NCBI RefSeq assembly: GCF_000217715.1
Contig: NC_015666.1
Coordinates: 3,604,010-3,668,009 of the forward strand
Reading direction: 5' to 3'
DNA: 64,000 nucleotides
Origin: Halopiger xanaduensis SH-6
Lineage (GTDB): Archaea; Halobacteriota; Halobacteria; Halobacteriales; Natrialbaceae
The notes below the pieces were generated by a model. It was not told the DNA's origin. It saw nothing but the letters and a program-made list of their open reading frames with translations, and did not search any database. This document shows positions 1-8,410 of the stretch, piece by piece. Position 1 is the stretch's first letter. Each line of letters starts with the position of its first letter. Made by a program: the position numbers and the translations under genes.

Positions 1-25
1 ATATCAGTTCGTTGTCGCTCGAAAC

Positions 26-886
26 ATGGCCCTCGCGAGAGACGGGACTGGAATCAACGCGACGGCTCGAGCCTTCTGGTCGCAGGTCCACCCCGTGTTC
101 ATGACGCCGCCGCTGGCCGCGTCGCTGTTCGGCGCGATCCTCGCCGACGACATCACGCCGACGCTGGCGGCGATCCACGTCGCCGCGATGTTCGCCGCGG
201 TCTACACCGCCCACGTCAAGGACGGCTACGTCGACTTCTACGTTCGCGGCGAGGACGACGACCACCCGCTGACCGAGCGGGGGTGTCGCGTCGCGCTCGC
301 GTTGTCGACGACCCTGTTCGCGCTGTGCTGTCTCCTCTTAGGCGTACTCGTCAACTGGGTCGCCGTCGCGCTGACGGTCCCGACGTGGCTGATCGCCTAC
401 CACCACGCGCCCCAGCTCGACACGAACCCCGTTACTGCGACGACGGGCTACCCGCTGGGGATCGCGCTCTCGCTGTTCGGGGGGTTCTACGTGCAAGCTG
501 CGGCATTTGCAGCCGTCCCGCTCGGCTTCGCCGTCGTCTTCCTCGTCCTGCTGTCGGGGATCAAGGTGATCGACGACGCCCAGGACTACGACTACGACCG
601 CTCGATCGAGAAGCGAACCGTCGCCGTGGCCGTCGGGCCGACTCGAGCCTACGACCTCGCGTACGGGCTGATGGTGACGGCGCTGCTGATCGTCGTCGCC
701 TTCGCGGTCGCTCGCCTCTTTCCGCCGACGGCGGTGCTGGCCGCGCTCGCGTTCGCGGCGGTCGCGCTCGCCGCCCGCCGCGCCGGGCCGGAGCTCGCGA
801 CCATGCTGCTCATCCGCGGCTCGTACGTCTTTCTGGCCGTCCTCGTCGCTGCGGTCCGGTTCGAACCCCTCGCCGGATTCGCGTGA
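26..886 (+). CDS. UbiA-family prenyltransferase, integral membrane
   Basis: The 286-residue protein is almost entirely hydrophobic helices with two acidic cytoplasmic motifs typical of UbiA-type prenyltransferases: an aspartate/glutamate-rich stretch at about residues 66-80 and the motif IDDAQDYDYD at about 182-191 followed by EKRTVAVAVG. These motifs bind Mg-prenyl diphosphate in the family, so a membrane lipid or quinone prenyl transfer role is expected. The acceptor substrate cannot be told from sequence. The first motif is unusual (KDGYVDFYVRGED rather than NDxxDxxxD). The ATG lies 25 bases from the window edge, so a longer start upstream cannot be excluded. Confidence 0.8.
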   Translation: MALARDGTGINATARAFWSQVHPVFMTPPLAASLFGAILADDITPTLAAIHVAAMFAAVYTAHVKDGYVDFYVRGEDDDHPLTERGCRVALALSTTLFALCCLLLGVLVNWVAVALTVPTWLIAYHHAPQLDTNPVTATTGYPLGIALSLFGGFYVQAAAFAAVPLGFAVVFLVLLSGIKVIDDAQDYDYDRSIEKRTVAVAVGPTRAYDLAYGLMVTALLIVVAFAVARLFPPTAVLAALAFAAVALAARRAGPELATMLLIRGSYVFLAVLVAAVRFEPLAGFA

Positions 887-898
887 GGGGGCGTCGAT

Positions 899-1177
899 CT
901 ACTCGGCTTCGGCGCCCGCGGCATCGCCCGCTTCGGAGACGTTCGACGGGCGCCAGTCCATCTTGATGGTCACCGACTCGCGCTGCCCTCGCAGGATCGA
1001 CGACCGCTCGCGGACGCTGACCTCGTACGCGATCGGTGACGGCGGCCGAAGCTCGACCGTCTTGTTCCCCGCTCTGACCGTCGACGCGTCGCCGCTCTCG
1101 AGTTCGTCGGCCAGTTCGCGGAGTCGTTCGGCGGCCTCCTCGCGCTCGAGTTTCTCGGCGGAGACTGTGTCCACCAT
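899..1177 (-). CDS. amphi-Trp domain protein
   Basis: A 92-residue acidic protein. It has an N-terminal helix rich in Glu/Arg (EEAAERLRELADELESG) followed by beta strands and a terminal KMDWRPS motif, the pattern of the small haloarchaeal amphi-Trp domain family, whose function is unknown. The open frame extends 46 codons further upstream, but that part is low in acidic residues and rich in Arg, unlike a haloarchaeal protein, so I start at MVDTVSAEKLERE. It converges on the prenyltransferase gene with a gap of only 12 bases. Confidence 0.75.
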   Translation of the reverse strand: MVDTVSAEKLEREEAAERLRELADELESGDASTVRAGNKTVELRPPSPIAYEVSVRERSSILRGQRESVTIKMDWRPSNVSEAGDAAGAEAE

Positions 1178-1356
1178 GGCCGGCCGTACCACGAACCGCC
1201 GAAAAAGGAGTCTGCCTAACGAGCGTATCGGTTTTTGACTGTCAGCGTCGCTTACTCGTCGGTAATCAGATGGATTGTGGTAGTCGCCGGCTCGAGTCGC
1301 GTGACGGCCTCCCACACCGAGCGAAGCCTGAAGGACGAGCGATCGGGAGTGATCCT

Positions 1357-1824
1357 ATGGAACTCGTCGAAGCCACCGCCGACGACCTCGAGGCGCTCGT
1401 CGACCGGTGGTACGCCCTCGCGAACGCGATGGAACCGTATTCCGAACTGAACGAACTCGACGTTGACGGGACCGAGGAGAGCATCGAAGACGGCTTCCGC
1501 GATCACCTCGAGGACGAGGAGATCACCGACTACCTCGTCGTTCTCGAGGGCGAAACGATCGGCTTCGTCACGCTCCGCGAGGGCCGCCACCCGTCCCGGC
1601 GGTACTCACGGTATCTGCGTCTCGTGAACCTCGCTATCGACGATGCACATCGGAATCAGGGCTACGGCACAGTAGTCGTCGAGCGCGTGAAAGAGACGGC
1701 TCGCGAGCAAGGTTGTGACCACCTCAAGGTCTCCTGCGAGTGGCACAACGAGGACGCGCGACGGTTCTATCGCGACGCGGGCTTTCAGCCGAAGCAGGTC
1801 GACTACGCGCAGCCGCTCGAGTGA
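1357..1824 (+). CDS. GNAT-family N-acetyltransferase
   Basis: A 155-residue single-domain GNAT protein. The acetyl-CoA pyrophosphate-binding motif is seen at HRNQGYGTVVVERV (R/Q-x-x-G-x-G pattern), followed by the C-terminal beta strand and ARRFYRDAGF motif typical of the fold. It should transfer an acetyl group from acetyl-CoA to an unknown small molecule or protein amine. The open frame begins 29 codons earlier, but that extension is basic and proline-rich, so the start at MELVEATADD is preferred. It is monocistronic. Confidence 0.8.
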   Translation: MELVEATADDLEALVDRWYALANAMEPYSELNELDVDGTEESIEDGFRDHLEDEEITDYLVVLEGETIGFVTLREGRHPSRRYSRYLRLVNLAIDDAHRNQGYGTVVVERVKETAREQGCDHLKVSCEWHNEDARRFYRDAGFQPKQVDYAQPLE

Positions 1825-1930
1825 GCGTACTACTGGAGCGGCCAGCATGAACTGTTAACTCCAGTTGGGACGACACCTCTACTATGGCGACCGAGGAAGG
1901 TTTAGAGTCCGGTCCCCGCTCGATGAGGTG

Positions 1931-2023
1931 ATGGCGGACAGCCGACGAGAACTCGTCCGGCGGGTGGCAGCGGCTGACCGAGACGCGAATCGAGAGAGCT
2001 ACGACGCGCTCGAGAACGAGTAA
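1931..2023 (+). CDS. possible 30-residue charged microprotein
   Basis: A short frame beginning ATGGCGGACAGC encodes about 30 residues ending in ALENE, rich in Arg, Asp and Glu, followed closely by the 3' end of the convergent YchF gene. Haloarchaea encode many such small acidic proteins, but nothing here beyond the open frame and charge composition supports it. It could equally be non-coding. Confidence 0.2.
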   Translation: MADSRRELVRRVAAADRDANRESYDALENE

Positions 2024-2043
2024 CCGCTTCGACTCTAATTTTA

Positions 2044-3222
2044 TCAGTTCGTGCTGACGATCTTGATCACGTCGCCCTCCTCGAGTTCGTAGTTCTCCCC
2101 CACTTCCCGATTCGACTTCGCGTTGACCGCGTGCAGGTAGCCGTCGCCGATGTCGGAGTGGACCGCGTAGGCCAGATCGACCGGCGTCGAACCGTCGGGC
2201 AGGAGGTGGGCATCGGGCAGAATGTTTCCGCTGCCGTCGGACCACTTCGCGGCGTCCTCGACCGGGTAGGCCGTGATGTGCTCGAGCAGGTCGTAGACGG
2301 CGTGGTTGAGCGCGCCCTGAACGCCGGTGCCGTCCCACTCGGCCATCGTCTCGCGGAGATCCTCGAGGGCCTCGCGCTGGGCGTCGTTGACGTCGTCGCC
2401 GATCTCGAGGGTCTCGTCGCCGGGGTCGTAGTCGACGAGGCCGTTGTCCGCGGCCCGACGTAGGGCGAGTTCGCCCTCTGCGGTCGTCGGGATAACCGGT
2501 TTATCGAGCTCGAGCAGGCGCTCGACGTTCTCCTCGGGGGCGACGTCGATCTTGTTGGCCGCGACGACGATCGGCTTCGTGCGCTCGCGGACCAGCCGCG
2601 CGAGTTCCTCGCGGTGTGCGTCCTCCCACTGGATCGGGTCCTCGGGGTAGTCGAGTTCCCGCAGGACAGTCGCGATCTGCTTCGGTGAGGCGCCGAATCC
2701 GGAGAGCATGTCCGCCAAGACGTCGTCGATGTCGAAATCGGGTGAGCGCGATTTTCGCTCGACGGATTCCCAGTTGCGGTCGACGATACCGGCCAGCCAG
2801 AGGTCCATCTCCTCCTCGATGAAGTCGATGTCCTCGAGCGGGTCGTGCTCGCCGATGTCGACGGGTTCGCCCTTCGCGTTGGTGCCGCCGGAGGCGTCGA
2901 CGACGTTGACGATCACGTCCGCGTTGGTCAGTTCGTCGAGGAACTGATTTCCGAGCCCCTTCCCCTCGTGGGCGCCGGGGACGAGGCCGGCGACGTCGAG
3001 CAGTTCGATCGGGACGTAGCGCTTGCCGTCCTCGCAGTTGTCGGCGTTGCACCGCTCGTCGCGCTCGAGGCAGGGGCAGTCGGTCCGGACGTAGCTCACG
3101 CCGCGGTTGGCGTCGATCGTCGTGAAGGGGTAGTTGGCGACGTCGACGTCGGCCATCGTCGCCGCGGTGTAGAACGTGGACTTGCCGGCGTTCGGCTTTC
3201 CGGCAAGCGCGATCGAGAGCAT
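2044..3222 (-). CDS. ychF: OBG-family GTPase/ATPase YchF-like with TGS domain
   Basis: A 392-residue protein with a complete G domain: P-loop GKPNAGKST at residues 8-16, switch I NYPFTTIDANRG, G3 DVAGLVPGAHEGKGLG, and a G4 motif ANKID. It ends in a TGS domain (TPVDLAYAVHSDIGDGYLHA, then a strand region ending VIKIVSTN). The cysteine-rich segment CPCLERDERCNADNC between switch I and G3 is typical of archaeal members. YchF/Ola1 proteins bind ribosomes and prefer ATP in bacteria. The preceding 142 codons of open frame overlap the divergent DUF2267 gene and are not coding, so the start is MLSIALAGKP. Confidence 0.93.
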   Translation of the reverse strand: MLSIALAGKPNAGKSTFYTAATMADVDVANYPFTTIDANRGVSYVRTDCPCLERDERCNADNCEDGKRYVPIELLDVAGLVPGAHEGKGLGNQFLDELTNADVIVNVVDASGGTNAKGEPVDIGEHDPLEDIDFIEEEMDLWLAGIVDRNWESVERKSRSPDFDIDDVLADMLSGFGASPKQIATVLRELDYPEDPIQWEDAHREELARLVRERTKPIVVAANKIDVAPEENVERLLELDKPVIPTTAEGELALRRAADNGLVDYDPGDETLEIGDDVNDAQREALEDLRETMAEWDGTGVQGALNHAVYDLLEHITAYPVEDAAKWSDGSGNILPDAHLLPDGSTPVDLAYAVHSDIGDGYLHAVNAKSNREVGENYELEEGDVIKIVSTN

Positions 3223-3372
3223 GCCTGTCCGTAGCACCGTGGTTTGGAATTGTCTTTCGATTACCGCTCTCAGTGGCGCTCGCGTCGCCGCGGGGGTGGT
3301 TCGGTCGCGGCTCGGCAGATCCTTTCCCCTGAAGGCTGCAGCCTGATGGGACCGACCGGCCAACGCGCGAGT

Positions 3373-3798
3373 ATGCAGTACGACGACTTCATCGGCGAAG
3401 TCCAGCACCGCGCGCAGCTCGACTCGCGCGAGGCCGCGCTGAGCATCTCCCGCGCGACCCTGACGACCCTCTCCGAGCGCATCCAGCCGGGCGAAGCCGA
3501 GAACCTGGGGGCCCAGCTGCCCGAGGAACTCGGGCGCTTCCTCGAGGAGGTCGACGACGCCGAGCGGTTCGAGTTTGACGAGTTCGTCGATCGGGTGGCC
3601 GAACGCCAGGAGGTCGGCGAGGACGACCCGGCCGACGCGGCGTTCCACGCGCAGGTCGTCGTTGACGTCGTCGACGAAGCGGTCACCGAGGGCGCGATCG
3701 ACGACGTCAAAGCGCAGTTGCCGGACGACGAAGGTTACGGGACGCTGTTCGAAATCGCGGAGGCGGCGGAGAGTCCGGCGCCGGACTCACAGGACTAA
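3373..3798 (+). CDS. DUF2267 family protein
   Basis: A 141-residue, all-helical acidic protein beginning MQYDDFIGEVQHRAQLDS. The pattern of two similar helical halves (SREAALSISRATLTTLSERI, then LPEELGRFLEEV) matches DUF2267, a family of soluble proteins without a proven function. It is divergent from YchF, with about 150 bases between start codons that must hold both promoters. The longer frame upstream is Arg-rich and rejected. Confidence 0.8.
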   Translation: MQYDDFIGEVQHRAQLDSREAALSISRATLTTLSERIQPGEAENLGAQLPEELGRFLEEVDDAERFEFDEFVDRVAERQEVGEDDPADAAFHAQVVVDVVDEAVTEGAIDDVKAQLPDDEGYGTLFEIAEAAESPAPDSQD

Positions 3799-3883
3799 CG
3801 CGGTCGTTTTTCGACCTTCGACCACTTCCGGCGGCAGTCGCCGACGCCGTTTCTTCGCTGCCGCCGTGACCGCCGTCGCGAGG

Positions 3884-4615
3884 CTATAGCTCGACCGCCA
3901 TCATCACCTCGTCGACGTAGTCGGCGTCGAGCTTGTAGTGATCCTCGCGGACGGCCTCGGTCTCCCAGCCGTGGGCCTCGAGGAACCCGATCGCGTCCGC
4001 GTTGGTCGCGGGTACGCTCTGGTAGACCTTCTCGTAGCCGCTGGACGCGGCCCACTCTAACCCCCGCTCGAGGAGGTGCGAGCCGATGCCGCGGCCGCGG
4101 TAGGCCTCGAGGACGCCGACGGTCAGTTCGGCGGTGTGGCTCAGCTTGTCCAGCTCCGGCGCGTGGAGGTGGACCCAGCCGACTACCTCGTCCTCGACGG
4201 TGGCGACGAAGAACAGCCGCGACTCGAGGTCGTTGTGCCGGAGCAGCGCCTCCTCGTGGTCGATCTCGTCGGCGACGGTCTCGGCCTCGATATAGGTCTT
4301 CTCCGCGGCGACCACCCGGATCGCGCCGACGATCCCCGTCAGATCGCCCTGACGCGCCGGCCGGATGTGGAACTCGAGGTCGTCGGCGACGTACTCCTCC
4401 TCGGCGCCGGCGTCGATCGCGACCTGCAGCGATCCGTCCCGCTCCTTGAGGCGGCCGTCGCGTTTGAGGATCGCGACGTGGTGTCTGAACCTGGCCGGTT
4501 CGATTGCGAGTTCCTCGCGGGCGTCCTCGGCGTCGACGGCGCCCCGTCGCTCGACGAACTCGTAGATCGTCCGCCGGTCCGCGTGGTCGAACTCGAGGCT
4601 ATTCTTTTGCGCCAT
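3884..4615 (-). CDS. N-terminal winged-helix plus GNAT acetyltransferase
   Basis: A 243-residue protein. Residues 1-70 look like a small helix-turn-helix (DRRTIYEFVERRGAVDAEDAREEL, then a wing RLKERDGSLQVAI). Residues 85-243 are a GNAT domain with the acetyl-CoA loop EAYRGRGIGSHLLERG and the motif FLEAHGW. The fusion is seen in haloarchaea and suggests either a regulated acetyltransferase or a regulator that senses acetyl-CoA. That role is an inference. The start MAQKNS is chosen over the ATG five codons upstream because a TATA-like run (tatttaat) lies about 25 bases further upstream. Confidence 0.82.
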   Translation of the reverse strand: MAQKNSLEFDHADRRTIYEFVERRGAVDAEDAREELAIEPARFRHHVAILKRDGRLKERDGSLQVAIDAGAEEEYVADDLEFHIRPARQGDLTGIVGAIRVVAAEKTYIEAETVADEIDHEEALLRHNDLESRLFFVATVEDEVVGWVHLHAPELDKLSHTAELTVGVLEAYRGRGIGSHLLERGLEWAASSGYEKVYQSVPATNADAIGFLEAHGWETEAVREDHYKLDADYVDEVMMAVEL

Positions 4616-4806
4616 GTCATAACACACCACGGGTACCTATTTAATGGTTAGAGCCCCGCGGATGAGCGCTACTGCAAGCGGGTGTGGCAGGAGCCGACTT
4701 AATACGCCAATACGTACAGCCCGCCGAACTTGCACCGGCAGGCCGACGGGACGAGTGCGCGGTGGTTCCGACGGGATCGAATCCGTCGAACCGGTTCGCG
4801 CACGCT

Positions 4807-5271
4807 ATGATCGGGATGGATCCGGCTCTGACTGTGGTGGTTGCTGGGTGCGCACTCGCCCTCTCGGCTGCGGTCGGGCTGGTCGCTCACGAGTCAGCCC
4901 ACGCGCTGGTCCTCCGCCTCGCCCGCGTCGAGTACACCGTCTCCTACTTTCCGGGCCGCGACGGCGTGCTCGGCCGGGTGGCCAGCTGTCCGTGGGCCGT
5001 CGTCGAGCCGACCCCGACCGGCCGGGAACCGGCGTGGATCCTCCGCTTCGCAGCGCTCGCCCCGGCGCTGTTGGCCCTCCCCGTCCTCGCGGCCGGCCTG
5101 ACGGTGGATCTCACCGCCGAGACGCCCGTCCTGTCGGCGGTCGCGATCGGCTGGCTCGCCTGCTCGATTCCCAGCCCGCAGGACTTCTCTGTCGCGTTCT
5201 ACGCCCACCGACTCCTCGCCGACGCGAGGGGCGCGACGAACGCAGCGACGCCGTTCTCCCGCGCAGACTGA
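4807..5271 (+). CDS. small membrane protein with HExxH motif
   Basis: A 154-residue protein with about four hydrophobic helices. The first helix runs directly into HESAH at residues 28-32, an exact HExxH zinc-metalloprotease signature set at a membrane face, as in site-2-type or DUF3267-like membrane proteases. A second conserved-looking Asp occurs in PSPQDFSVAFYAHR near the end. Whether it is a protease is unproven; a third metal ligand is not obvious. The start at MIGMDPALTV gives a standard N-terminal helix, while the upstream frame extension is hydrophilic and unlikely. Confidence 0.6.
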   Translation: MIGMDPALTVVVAGCALALSAAVGLVAHESAHALVLRLARVEYTVSYFPGRDGVLGRVASCPWAVVEPTPTGREPAWILRFAALAPALLALPVLAAGLTVDLTAETPVLSAVAIGWLACSIPSPQDFSVAFYAHRLLADARGATNAATPFSRAD

Positions 5272-5736
5272 CGGTCGCCGGGACGTACCGCTCCGTGCTC
5301 GCGTTTCTCGAGGAACTGGATACCTGATCGACGGAGAGTATCGCGGAAAATCCGGGCGGGCCGTGGGGCACGAGTGAACTGGCCCGCGAAGGATCTACCA
5401 GCGAGCGGGTCACACAGCCACGAGTGACCGCGAGCGCTGATTGAGCACGAGTGATCCACCGGCGCTCACAGGGGTCGTTCGGGTGTCGATACGTCGCGGG
5501 TCGGCTATCGTGCCGACATCCGTATTACATAGTGTCGAACAATAAAGCTATCTATTGGCGCAACCATAGAACAATCTGAGACTTTTGTGGACAAACAGAA
5601 TCGAGAGTCCAGATTCGGTTTACTTCCGAGTTTGGTCGGATGCCGGCCGAATCTCGAGCACTATGCTACCGCAGCGGGATGCTAGAGTAGAATTGTCCTC
5701 GAACCGTCGCCAGCCGCGTATGCAGCGTCCAGCGAC
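5272..5736. other. gene-free stretch between convergent genes
   Basis: No credible coding frame is present. The segment around 5521-5600 is AT-richer (attacatagtgtcgaacaata, then ctatctattgg), but it lies between the ends of two convergent genes, so it most likely holds only 3' untranslated sequence and terminators. No repeat or RNA gene was recognised. Confidence 0.5.
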
Positions 5737-6483
5737 TCAGGGGTCGATCGCGAGCGGCGTCAAGCGGTCCGACAGTTCCGCGCTGATGAGTGCCGCGTGG
5801 CTCCGCCGCAGCCGTTCCGAGAGCGCCTGGTGGGAGATCCCCAGTTCGGCGGCGAGTTCCTCGAGGGTCACCTGTCGCGGCACGTCGAAGTAGCCCAGTT
5901 CGTGGGCCTTGGCGATCGTTTCGTACTGGATCTCGGTCAGCGGCGTCCGGACCCGGTCGAGGTCTTCCGTCCCGCTGACGCGCGTGACTTCGACGCGGTA
6001 CTCGTACTGCTCGAGGAGTCGGTGTGCCGTCGAGACCGATTCGCGGTCGTGATACAGCAACTGCAGCGCCCACCGACCGTCCCGGCCGTTCGCGGAGAGG
6101 ATCGCGCCGTCGTTCTCCGAGACGATCTCTTCGAACAGTTTCAGGCGCTCGCCGAACTCGAGTCGGAAGAGCCACCGGTTGCGGTCGGTGCCGGCGTCAT
6201 CGTCGACGTCGGCATCGGCGTCGGCGTCGGCGCCGGTTCCAGTGCCAGTATCGGCACTCGCCTCCGTTCCGGAGCCGCCGGTCACGTTCGCGATGACCTC
6301 GACCGACGGATCCGCCTCGAGCGCTTGCGCGACGGTTCGTCGGTCCGGCCCAGAGACGCGGACGAGCGGCGGCCCGTCGCCGATCATGCCGCCGATCTGG
6401 CACTCGAACGTCGGGACCCGATCGAACGCGCGGGCGAGTCCGAGGCGATCAGCCGGAACGTCGAGTTCGACGACCGTCGTCAT
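5737..6483 (-). CDS. bacterio-opsin-activator type regulator (HTH_10)
   Basis: A 248-residue transcription regulator. The N-terminal 150 residues form a small sensory beta/alpha region of the Bat type, interrupted at about 75-100 by a low-complexity Asp/Ala/Thr linker. The last 60 residues carry the HTH_10 domain (LTEIQYETIAKAHELGYFDVPR, then ELAAELGISHQALSERLRR). Family members control regulons such as bacterio-opsin in haloarchaea; the target here is unknown. The start MTTVVELDVP is preferred over a longer frame with Arg/Trp-rich, non-acidic sequence. Confidence 0.85.
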   Translation of the reverse strand: MTTVVELDVPADRLGLARAFDRVPTFECQIGGMIGDGPPLVRVSGPDRRTVAQALEADPSVEVIANVTGGSGTEASADTGTGTGADADADADVDDDAGTDRNRWLFRLEFGERLKLFEEIVSENDGAILSANGRDGRWALQLLYHDRESVSTAHRLLEQYEYRVEVTRVSGTEDLDRVRTPLTEIQYETIAKAHELGYFDVPRQVTLEELAAELGISHQALSERLRRSHAALISAELSDRLTPLAIDP

Positions 6484-6657
6484 CACCGAAACCCACCACG
6501 AAGACGTATAGACGCGTTGGGTTTCCGGTAGCCTTTCCCGCCACCCAATCGCCGTGAGAGTCCGCCTATCCACACATTTCGATAGCATAACTGGTCAGCC
6601 AACGAACGTGCGAGACGAATCACAACGGCTGAGTGTCACCCGTCGGAACGCGCGCCT

Positions 6658-7242
6658 ATGGAGTCGGATACGGACGCGAGTACGGATACGACCGCGGACG
6701 CGGACACGGGTACGGACTTAGAATCGTTCGTCGCCACGAACCTCGAGCGCTACGCGGACACCCAGGGCGTCCTCCCCGAACGACTCGAGGAATTCGGCGC
6801 GACCTATCGGGAGCAGGGGTATCTCACCCGGAAGCAGTTGTACGACATCGCCTACGAATCCTCCACCCGCAGCGCCTACCACGTCGAACGAAATCCGCCG
6901 GAGCGGTGTCGTACCGTCACCGCGAACGTCCTCGCGGTCGACGACGACTTTTCGAAGATTCAGCTGCTGACCGGCCTTACCGGGTTCAAGGCGCCGACCG
7001 CCTCGTGCGTGCTGACCGCGTCCGACCCCGACCGGCACGCCGTCGTCGACACCCGCGTCTGGGCTTCCCTCGAGCGACTCGGCTATCTCGAGGGGCGCAA
7101 GGAGTCGTTCGACGCGGCCGACTACGTGGCGATGATCGAGCCGATTCGAGCGATCGCCGCGGAGACGGGCTACAGCGTCGCCGACGTCGGCTACGCGCTG
7201 TTCGCGTACGATGCGGAGGTTCGGGAAGGGACGTTGCACTGA
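6658..7242 (+). CDS. uncharacterised protein with HhH/glycosylase-like segment
   Basis: A 194-residue protein. Residues 1-21 are a low-complexity Asp/Thr/Ala tail. The rest is helical with a striking segment GFKAPTASCVLTASDP followed by HAVVDTRVW, which resembles the helix-hairpin-helix and following helix of HhH-GPD DNA glycosylases, where a lattice of G-x-K-T-A is followed by a catalytic Asp in VDTRV. Earlier glycosylase helices are only weakly visible, so a DNA-repair role is tentative. The gene is divergent from the HTH_10 regulator with about 175 bases between them. Confidence 0.55.
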   Translation: MESDTDASTDTTADADTGTDLESFVATNLERYADTQGVLPERLEEFGATYREQGYLTRKQLYDIAYESSTRSAYHVERNPPERCRTVTANVLAVDDDFSKIQLLTGLTGFKAPTASCVLTASDPDRHAVVDTRVWASLERLGYLEGRKESFDAADYVAMIEPIRAIAAETGYSVADVGYALFAYDAEVREGTLH

Positions 7243-7398
7243 GTTCGTTCGACCGGACCCTAGAACCGCGCGAATTACAGTGCGCGTCGGTCCTCCCGCT
7301 GCGCGCTCCCTCGAGCAATCGAGCGACGGAGCCCGTATTCCGGCGTGTCGGCCAGTTCAGGCGTTCTGTTTAACCGAGTCTGTTGCCAAGCGTCGGTG

Positions 7399-7614
7399 AT
7401 GAATATTCCTACCGACCGGCTCCTCATCATGGTCGTCGTCGTCACCGCGTTCGCGGTCCTGTTCGTCGGCTGGGCGGGCGGACTCGTCGAAGCCGAAGCC
7501 GTCGGCCTGAGCGAGCTCGGACTCCAGGTCGGGCTCGCCGCCGTCTTCCTCGGCGTGATCGCCGGCATCTGGTACCAGTTCAGCCGCATCGACGAGGAGC
7601 GCGGCGACCGCTGA
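7399..7614 (+). CDS. small two-helix membrane protein
   Basis: A 71-residue protein with two transmembrane segments, about residues 8-28 and 42-60, joined by a short acidic loop, and a charged C-terminus ending RIDEERGDR. No function is recognisable. The start MNIPTDRLLIMVVV is chosen because the upstream frame extension (18 residues) contains Cys/Val-rich sequence and overlaps a likely promoter region. Confidence 0.6.
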   Translation: MNIPTDRLLIMVVVVTAFAVLFVGWAGGLVEAEAVGLSELGLQVGLAAVFLGVIAGIWYQFSRIDEERGDR

Positions 7615-7744
7615 TTCGCCGGTACCGGAATCGAAACCGCTTTGCCGCCGTTTTCGATGGTATTGGATCCTGTGTAACTCATCGCAGCCGGACCTTGCAA
7701 GTCTCCCCCACACGCTTATTCGGGGTTCACCTGTCTATCGGGAT

Positions 7745-7996
7745 ATGCGTCGCAGAAACCGGGCGGGACCGTCGGGTCCTTTCCGCCGGTCGCTTTCCCG
7801 TGAACTGGCCGAGTTCGAGGACGAACTCGAGAAAACCAAACAACACGTCGTCCAACTGGAAAACACGCTCCGGGGCGTCGTCCGGGACGCGAACGACATT
7901 TCGGTCGGCGGTCCCTGCTCGTGCGGCGAGAGTCTGCTGCTGATCCGGCAGCGCGTGATCTACTGCCCGCAGTGCGAGTACAAGCGGACGATCTGA
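7745..7996 (+). CDS. zinc-ribbon protein with N-terminal coiled coil
   Basis: An 83-residue protein. Residues 15-50 form a charged helix likely to be a coiled coil (RELAEFEDELEKTKQHVVQL), and residues 58-78 contain C-S-C-G, then 16 residues, then C-P-Q-C, a four-cysteine zinc knuckle. It may be a nucleic-acid or protein adaptor. It is followed 83 bases downstream by a second tiny zinc-finger gene in the same direction. Confidence 0.65.
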   Translation: MRRRNRAGPSGPFRRSLSRELAEFEDELEKTKQHVVQLENTLRGVVRDANDISVGGPCSCGESLLLIRQRVIYCPQCEYKRTI

Positions 7997-8079
7997 TCGA
8001 GAGACGTCGCGCGAACGCGGGCAACGGCGGGCGAAGCTGCCGGCCGGAGATTTTTGAGGCGCACTGCCCTGTACCGTAT

Positions 8080-8241
8080 ATGGCCACCCGACCCCCGATC
8101 GAATGCCCCATCTGTCACGACGATCTGCCGCGCGATCTGCGCCTCGAGGACCATCTGGTCGGGACGCACTCGAAGCGAAAGTTAGCGAAGTTCGTCGTGT
8201 CGGAAACGGAGGCGCTGCGCGAGGGCGATATCGCGGAATAG
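8080..8241 (+). CDS. 53-residue C2H2-like zinc finger protein
   Basis: Begins MATRPPIECPICHDDLPR and contains C-P-I-C, then 12 residues, then H-x4-H (DHLVGTH), a classical C2H2 spacing, followed by a basic helix SKRKLAK. Single C2H2 microproteins are common in haloarchaea. The frame is open further upstream, but the upstream sequence is in the shadow of the previous gene. This is the last host-like gene before the integrated element. Confidence 0.65.
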   Translation: MATRPPIECPICHDDLPRDLRLEDHLVGTHSKRKLAKFVVSETEALREGDIAE

Positions 8242-8410
8242 ACACGTCCCGTCGCTCACCGGTTACTCGTCGCTTCGCAGCCGAACACCTCGACTACCGC
8301 TCGAGCCTCGAGACCCAAACCAGCGCGCGGTACGGTAACTCGGAGGGCACTCCCCTAGTGTATTTTGACGTACATTCATGGCCTGTGCTACCAAATTACA
8401 CCCGATATCG

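Noticed and set aside
8340..8347. tcggaggg at the left border shared with the tRNA-Trp 3' end (28521-28528)
   Set aside because: Only 8 bases, and the flanking left sequence cannot rebuild a tRNA acceptor stem, so it is not acceptable as an att site.
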